DNA of 12,909 nt from Guyanagaster necrorhizus. Taxonomy: Eukaryota; Basidiomycota; Agaricomycetes; Agaricales; Physalacriaceae. The position numbers and the translations under genes were made by a program. Shown here in pieces: positions 8,641 through 12,909 of the stretch. A model generated the notes under the pieces. It did no database searches, was not told the origin of the DNA, and saw only the letters and a list, made by a program, of their open reading frames with translations. The stretch lies in contig NW_025064914.1 of assembly GCF_019112545.1 (NCBI RefSeq), positions 151,672 to 164,580 of the forward strand, given 5' to 3'. How positions within the stretch are numbered: position 1 is the first letter of the stretch; every line of letters starts with the position of its first letter.

Positions 8641-8941
8641 GGTGAACAAGTGAAGGGTTGTTCAGGGTCAATGCGTGATCGACGTATCTTCGATGTATGT
8701 CCTTACACTTGTCTTCTTCTTCTCGTTGTCTTCACCATTGTCTTTTCTATATGTTCTCCCTTTATATATTCGTCTGTGTTCATGTCTCACTCACCTTCCT
8801 ATATATTCAGAGCAGCGAGCAGCTGCAATCTTCACCTTCGTATTCACCGCTTACAGTGCAAGATAGATAAAAGATTTCGCTCTGGCCTCGAACCAGAAAC
8901 GCGGACGCCGGAAGCCCAAGACTCCCAATCTAGATCTACCT
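8641..8941. promoter_or_regulatory. Pyrimidine-rich stretch upstream of the gag-like frame
   Basis: Positions about 8700-8815 are rich in C and T on the plus strand and contain TATA-like pieces (ctatatg near 8748, tttatatatt near 8761, ctatatatt near 8800). Fungal promoters often look like this, so it may have served the gag-like frame that follows. I see no LTR border or clear primer-binding site. Confidence 0.3.
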
Positions 8942-9721
8942 ATGACTCCTTCCCATTTGGATGACGGTTTTCTCGGATTTCTTGATCATTCAGAACGACC
9001 GCGCCCGTCACATTCGAGGCTTTCAACGAGCTGAAAACGTTGGTCCGTGGCTCTCTCAACACAGCTCTCTGCACGGTCACAGCCTCGCGCGCAACCCGAG
9101 TCGCAGACACAGCCTCCACTCCAACCCCAACAGACCCAGCAGACTAACCCTGCTCTCTGGTTAGGTCCTCTAACGGGTAACCCTGCGGCCGGTACCCCCA
9201 ATCCACTTTTCACCGTCTTTCCGGAAGTCGAGGCGACCACAATCACTTCAGTCATCCAACACGAGCTCCGATGCTCTGACCTGTACAAACTTGACCCGCG
9301 GTATCGCGATAAGGCAGAATGGATGACGTTGGAGCTGGATGATACTACTCACGAACTCTCAGACGACGACGCATCCTTCAAGGAGTATAAGAGGCTCAGC
9401 TCCATCATTGTGCCTCTGTCCACCTATTTCTCCATTCTTGTCGCGCACTGCCAGCCGACAACGACTTCCGCCTTACTTGCAATACAGCTCTTCCGCTACA
9501 TTGCTCATCTAACGAAAATCGCTTCCGAATATGAATGGCATGCCGTCGTCTCATATCATATAGCATTCTTGGCTAGGCGGCAACGCGAGATGATTGACGG
9601 CGACTACGGAGGATGGGGGCATATCGACCTCGAGCTTCGGGGTGAACACCTCTTTCCTAATAGGAAGGCCGAGGCCTCTTCTCTTACAGCAAATACAACA
9701 CTTCTCGACCGACCATTTTAG
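8942..9721 (+). pseudogene. Gag-like retroelement protein fragment, interrupted and truncated
   Basis: One reading frame runs from 8867 (first ATG 8942) to TAG 9719-9721, broken by a single TGA at 9032-9034. After the stop, ATG 9047 opens a 224-codon stretch. Its order is a Gln/Pro-rich N-terminal part (SQPRAQPESQTQPPLQPQQT), then FPEVEATTITSVIQHELRC, DLYKLDPRYRDKA, a helical middle (LFRYIAHLTKIASEYEWHAV) and FLARRQREMIDGDYGGWGHI ending with LELRGEHLFPNRKAE. This order resembles gag-like regions that precede the reverse transcriptase of DIRS/Ty3-like retroelements in Agaricomycetes. That match is from memory. No CCHC or CCCH knuckle, protease or polymerase follows. The last five codons and the stop lie inside the right repeat arm, so the natural C-terminus is missing. 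The upstream basic stretch KRGRRKPK before 8942 may also belong to it. Alternatively it could be a free-standing fungal gene. Confidence 0.45.
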
Positions 9722-11293
9722 GAGACTGGCTATCGTATGGTGCATATTTCACATTCAATATTCACAGCCACAAAAATCTTCCTCTTGGCATTGCTTACTG
9801 GATAAAGTTAGAAGAAAAAGAGAAAGCCTTAAGAAAACTGGTTTGCATATATGCAGTAATATGTAGTCGAGCTGCCCGAGCAGTGGGAATACTGCTTTTC
9901 ACCAGCATTTCGACAATTGAGACAGCTGCTGCAAGCATGGTGCAATGGTCCGTTGTATGGAATAACACGGTTGACTTGTTTACGCGACAAGACAGGACTC
10001 CCGGTACTATTTGTGACTATAGATCCGCGACATAGGTTTGTACTAGCAATCTGTGTGAGTTAACGTAGTTAGACAAACATGCCCGCCACAACGATAGAGG
10101 TCGAATATACAGCCGGTCATCGACGTCACAGTTATTGACTGACCATCTTTCCGGAGGATCAGGTTGCCGCCTCGATCCGTGAGGGTGTGAGATTCGAAAT
10201 TTGTGACGGCATTCATTCAAACTATTAGTTTGAGAGAAAATTTGATTTCCCTGTTTCGAAATGTAACTAAGGGCTAATTTGATGACAATAATGGAAAAAC
10301 AAGGAGTAACGAGTAGATATTGAATATGAACCATCATTGGTATCATCAGATCGCTTCCAGAACTTGTATTTCCTCTACGATTCCTTGTCCCCATGATAGT
10401 CCAAATCCTGCATCTCAAACGCATAAATATTGTTTTTTCGATCGTGGATTTTTACCGCATATGCCGCAAACTCTGTTGATATCTGCAGCCTAGACCTTTC
10501 CGGTGGTAGTGGCGCGAAACGCAAGGCTAAAATGCGCCTATGGATTTGACTTGTGGCCATTTTCACTGCTTCATCGGCAAGAGGCACCACTCTTATTTGA
10601 AGATCCCAGAGATTCGGCCAGGATGTCATGGAAGCTTGTAATATTCTATCCTACGAACACAATTAGCCGACGGACTGATCATGTCGGGGACGAAGTGAGG
10701 GACTCACAATAACATTGTTTTCTTCTACTCGAACTCTCGTTTCGTCAGCGCAGACATGTAATGACTTCAGACCGCGGCAAAGAACCAAAGCATCTAGCAT
10801 AGGATGGTCCAAGCACCATGCTCCGCCATGGTGGGGCTCAATGTGAACTGTCGTCAAGGACGAAGAATTTGAAGTGATGACAGTCGGAAGAAGGGATGAG
10901 ATATGGAGATTGCCATCGATCGAGGCTGACAACATGTTAAGTGACAGTTCACGAAGCCCTGTATAGGACGAGAGATACGACAGTAACGCCAGACTGGGAT
11001 CGTAATATGTGAGAGACACCAAGCATATTCCATGCTCCTGTAATCCGTCCCAAAATACATCGGGTATGGTAATATGCATGGTTAGGCTCTCCAGGTGACG
11101 CAAATGGGATATGAGTTTGGGGATTTCACATGCGTATAACTCGGAGAACATTTCACCGCCTATCGACAGTGTCTTCACCGTACTGTACGTTCCCGTAGGC
11201 AAAGAGCTAAACAACAATGAAATTGATCCTCTTTCATCTACGTCGGGACCCGAACACCAGACGTGAGCATCTATACTTTCTATGTCTGGATTG
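9704..11293 (-). repeat. Right arm of long inverted repeat
   Basis: This is the reverse-complement partner of the left arm. The inner border at 9704 falls inside the end of a plus-strand gag-like reading frame, whose last five codons and stop lie within the repeat. The outer limit of 11293 is set only by the left window edge, so the true match may continue to the right. The two arms are separated by about 8.1 kb. Confidence 0.97.
9722..10374. other. 3' flank of right F-box gene, inside the repeat
   Basis: This is the counterpart of 920-1590. A plus-strand frame stays open from 9664 to a TAG at 10033-10035 but has no early ATG, and its codons change freely between the two arms, so I do not call it a gene. 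The diverged patch corresponds to 10129-10250 here. Confidence 0.55.
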
Positions 11294-11946
11294 TAGCCGA
11301 GGAAAGTAATGAGCTCGCTGCTTCTTTGGCCCCGATAGCTGATATGTCGAATGTGACGAAATGGAGACAAAGGAATGTCCCAGTGGCCGTCATTGTATAT
11401 CTGCAGGCTGGACAAGAGGGGTAGATTTCCGAATAGTTCAAACACCAGCTCAGCATAGTTCGGTCCCGACTCCCCGCTACTCCTCCAACTGAGATGGGTA
11501 ATCAATATCAATCAAGTTCGTCAAAATCTTACAAAACTCACCATAACGATTTCAATGAAACCATCGATGGAATAGCATGAAGGAAGAGGACATCCAAAGA
11601 ATGCAGTGTGCTCTCTCTCAGTGCGAACCAAGAGGGGTGAAGCCGGAACTTTGTGGGCAGATAGAGGGAAAGACGAATGATGTGTTGCGCCAATTTAGGA
11701 CCCGAATTAAGTGATTTAAGAAAGATGGGGGCTGAGCTAGAGTGTAGCATCGAAGATAGATCGATGTTGACTGATTCAAAGACGAGAGGTGTGGCGACAT
11801 CGCGGAGTAGCTGGCATGTACTTCGAAGGTGCCGACGAGTTTGACTATCTGCCTGCGTGCTGGTTAATTTCTTTCCGGCAGTATAAGGTGGTTGTTACTT
11901 CAAGGGCAACCCTGTTCAGGATTTCGTTGGGCACTGAGAGCAGCAT
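10375..11946 (-). CDS. F-box/LRR-like protein, complete (right copy)
   Basis: Likely substrate-recognition subunit of an SCF (SKP1-cullin 1-F-box) ubiquitin ligase. My model has four exons: 11946-11899, 11852-11542, 11488-10708 and 10650-10375, giving 1416 nt including the stop, or 471 aa. The introns are 11898-11853 (46 bp, GTAACA...GCAG), 11541-11489 (53 bp, GTGAGT...TCAG) and 10707-10651 (57 bp). The start ATG at 11946 opens with MLLSVPNEILNRVALE and splices to ADSQTRRHLRSTCQLLRD, followed by VATPLVFESV. This is a recognisable F-box of about 45 residues (LP/VP-x-E-I-L near the start, a (T/V)CxxLR core, then A-x-P-x-(V/L)-F). The rest is degenerate leucine-rich sequence with motifs such as LPLLSSLQIY and HLESLTMHI. 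There is no signal peptide or membrane segment, so it probably acts in cytoplasm or nucleus. The frame stays open across all four exons, which supports the splicing. The weakest point is the first intron, which is short and has a non-consensus donor. Exon 1 and exon 2 lie outside the part shared with the left arm in this window. Confidence 0.83.
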
Positions 11947-12909
11947 CGTAGACGAGTGATAATGATCACAAGGGAAGGTTGCCACACAAAGAGAGGCGCC
12001 CAGGGACAAAACACCCAAGTTCTAGCTGGCCGTTTGATCCGACGGCCCGGCAACAAACGGTATCAGATGCCGACCTCTCACGATTGGCAGACGACCATAG
12101 CTGGTAGTAATTATTGATCTGCGCCGACAATTTTGCACTTTTGAAGACACTTTATTTGCATAACACGAATAACCAGTATGATAAATAAGGCTAAGCGTTG
12201 ACATAGTCATGTGGAGGCAACAGGAGGGAAATTTGAGAATTTGGGAAATCAGGTGACATGACCGGATAATAAAACATGCACGGGTCATATAATCAGTATC
12301 AAAGAACAAATAAGGAAAGATAATGAAAAACGTCATTTGCTGGAGCGAGATATAGGTACCGCTGATCTTCTCTGAGATGTCCCTTCCTCCAGAGTCAGAA
12401 CCTCTGTCCATTGGCTTATACCAAAAACAGCGCGGTATGGAGATGGACCTCGCTGAGTTAATTAATACGTGTTATGAATTAGCGGAGGCAGCCAATACTT
12501 CCTGGGACCCACGATAAACAGCTCTGCTGGGAGTCCGAGCAGAGAAGTTGAAGGACACGAAGTAGGATTATACGAAGGCGTCGGGAGATGGCACGGTACG
12601 ACTGGGAGCGGATGAGAAGCCCCAAGAGTCCGACAGAGAGCCATCAGCAGCAGCGCTTGTCGAAGGGACTGGGGATAGCTTATGCTGGGCAGTAGCGTGA
12701 AGCATACGTAGGGGTAACACGGTGCCACTGCCAAGGTGTGCGCTGGCGTTCGACGCACGGATCTGGTGCATTGCAGTGGCTCGTTTTGTGCCATCTCATA
12801 TTCGCCGGCTTCGCCGTTGTGAAAGCGTCGTGAAAGTACAGTTAACGTCGCTGCAGACTATCTTCCTGCTGAGAAAATAGCGATAAGGATGCTGAGTGAC
12901 TAGTAGAGA
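11947..12909. other. Right flank upstream of the F-box gene, no supported gene
   Basis: The first 70-100 bp should include the promoter and 5' leader of the minus-strand F-box gene; its transcript strand is pyrimidine-rich just before the ATG. Two minus-strand frames follow. The one at 12411-12022 (129 codons) has a composition I consider random. The one at 12771-12568 (67 codons) is rich in Ser/Ala/Pro (KLSPVPSTSAAADGSLSDSW) and could be an exon that splices on through a GTATAA donor near 12571, but I recognise no family. No repeat or RNA gene is seen. Confidence 0.35.

Noticed and set aside
8881..8990. Complete tRNA gene on the minus strand
   Set aside because: Only the T-arm and T-run are convincing. 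The acceptor stem has no 5' partner and the anticodon loop lacks the usual T33 in the best-pairing register.
9664..10035. Plus-strand open frame of about 123 codons in the right arm, antisense to the F-box gene side
   Set aside because: It has no early ATG. Between the arms its codons change mostly at non-synonymous positions, and the left arm has a TGA in it, so it does not behave like a conserved gene.
10017..10424. 135-codon minus-strand frame overlapping the F-box 3' end in another frame
   Set aside because: It overlaps the well-supported last F-box exon out of frame, and in the left arm the same frame is broken by the 1-base gap near 1119.
12022..12411. 129-codon minus-strand frame upstream of the F-box gene
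   Set aside because: Its Cys/Ile/Ser-heavy, patternless composition and lack of any motif suggest a chance frame.
1..12909. CRISPR array, bacterial operon or prophage
   Set aside because: There are no spaced direct repeats. Genes are intron-rich with eukaryotic domain types.

Overview
The window looks like nuclear DNA of an Agaricomycete-type basidiomycete. The coding regions are cut by many short introns (46-74 bp, GT...AG, pyrimidine plus (C/T)AG ends). The recognisable proteins are lineage-expanded ones: an F-box/leucine-rich protein, two TRAF/MATH-like plus BTB/POZ proteins and an HtrL/YibB-like family member. None forms one long ORF, so I built the gene models by hand from splice signals, phase continuity and comparison between the two BTB paralogs. 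No RNA evidence was available.

Layout: a long inverted repeat frames the window. The left arm (1-1590, already running at the window edge) matches the right arm (9704-11293) in opposite orientation. Each arm carries an F-box gene pointing inward. The left gene is cut by the window edge (1-919). The right gene is complete (11946 down to 10375, 4 exons, 471 codons plus stop). The 8.1 kb between the arms holds a BTB gene on the minus strand (3886-2270, 6 exons, 451 aa), a damaged HtrL/YibB-like gene on the plus strand (about 4478-5615, with an internal TAG), a second and larger BTB gene on the plus strand (6114-8123, 6 exons, 581 aa) and a gag-like reading frame (about 8942-9721). The gag-like frame carries an in-frame TGA and ends exactly where the right arm begins. 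The sequence beyond the right F-box gene (11947-12909) has no gene I can defend.

Functional reading: F-box proteins recruit substrates to SCF (SKP1-cullin 1) ubiquitin ligases, and MATH-BTB proteins recruit them to cullin 3 ligases. Apart from the damaged HtrL/YibB-like gene and the mobile-element remnant, every recognisable gene here is therefore a likely ubiquitin-ligase substrate adaptor. The arms are identical over their first 1,043 bases but contain one sharply diverged patch of about 120 bp and a fading inner edge. This suggests recent gene conversion or duplication laid over older divergence. Whether the arms are the ends of a mobile unit, a segmental inverted duplication or an assembly artefact cannot be settled from this window.
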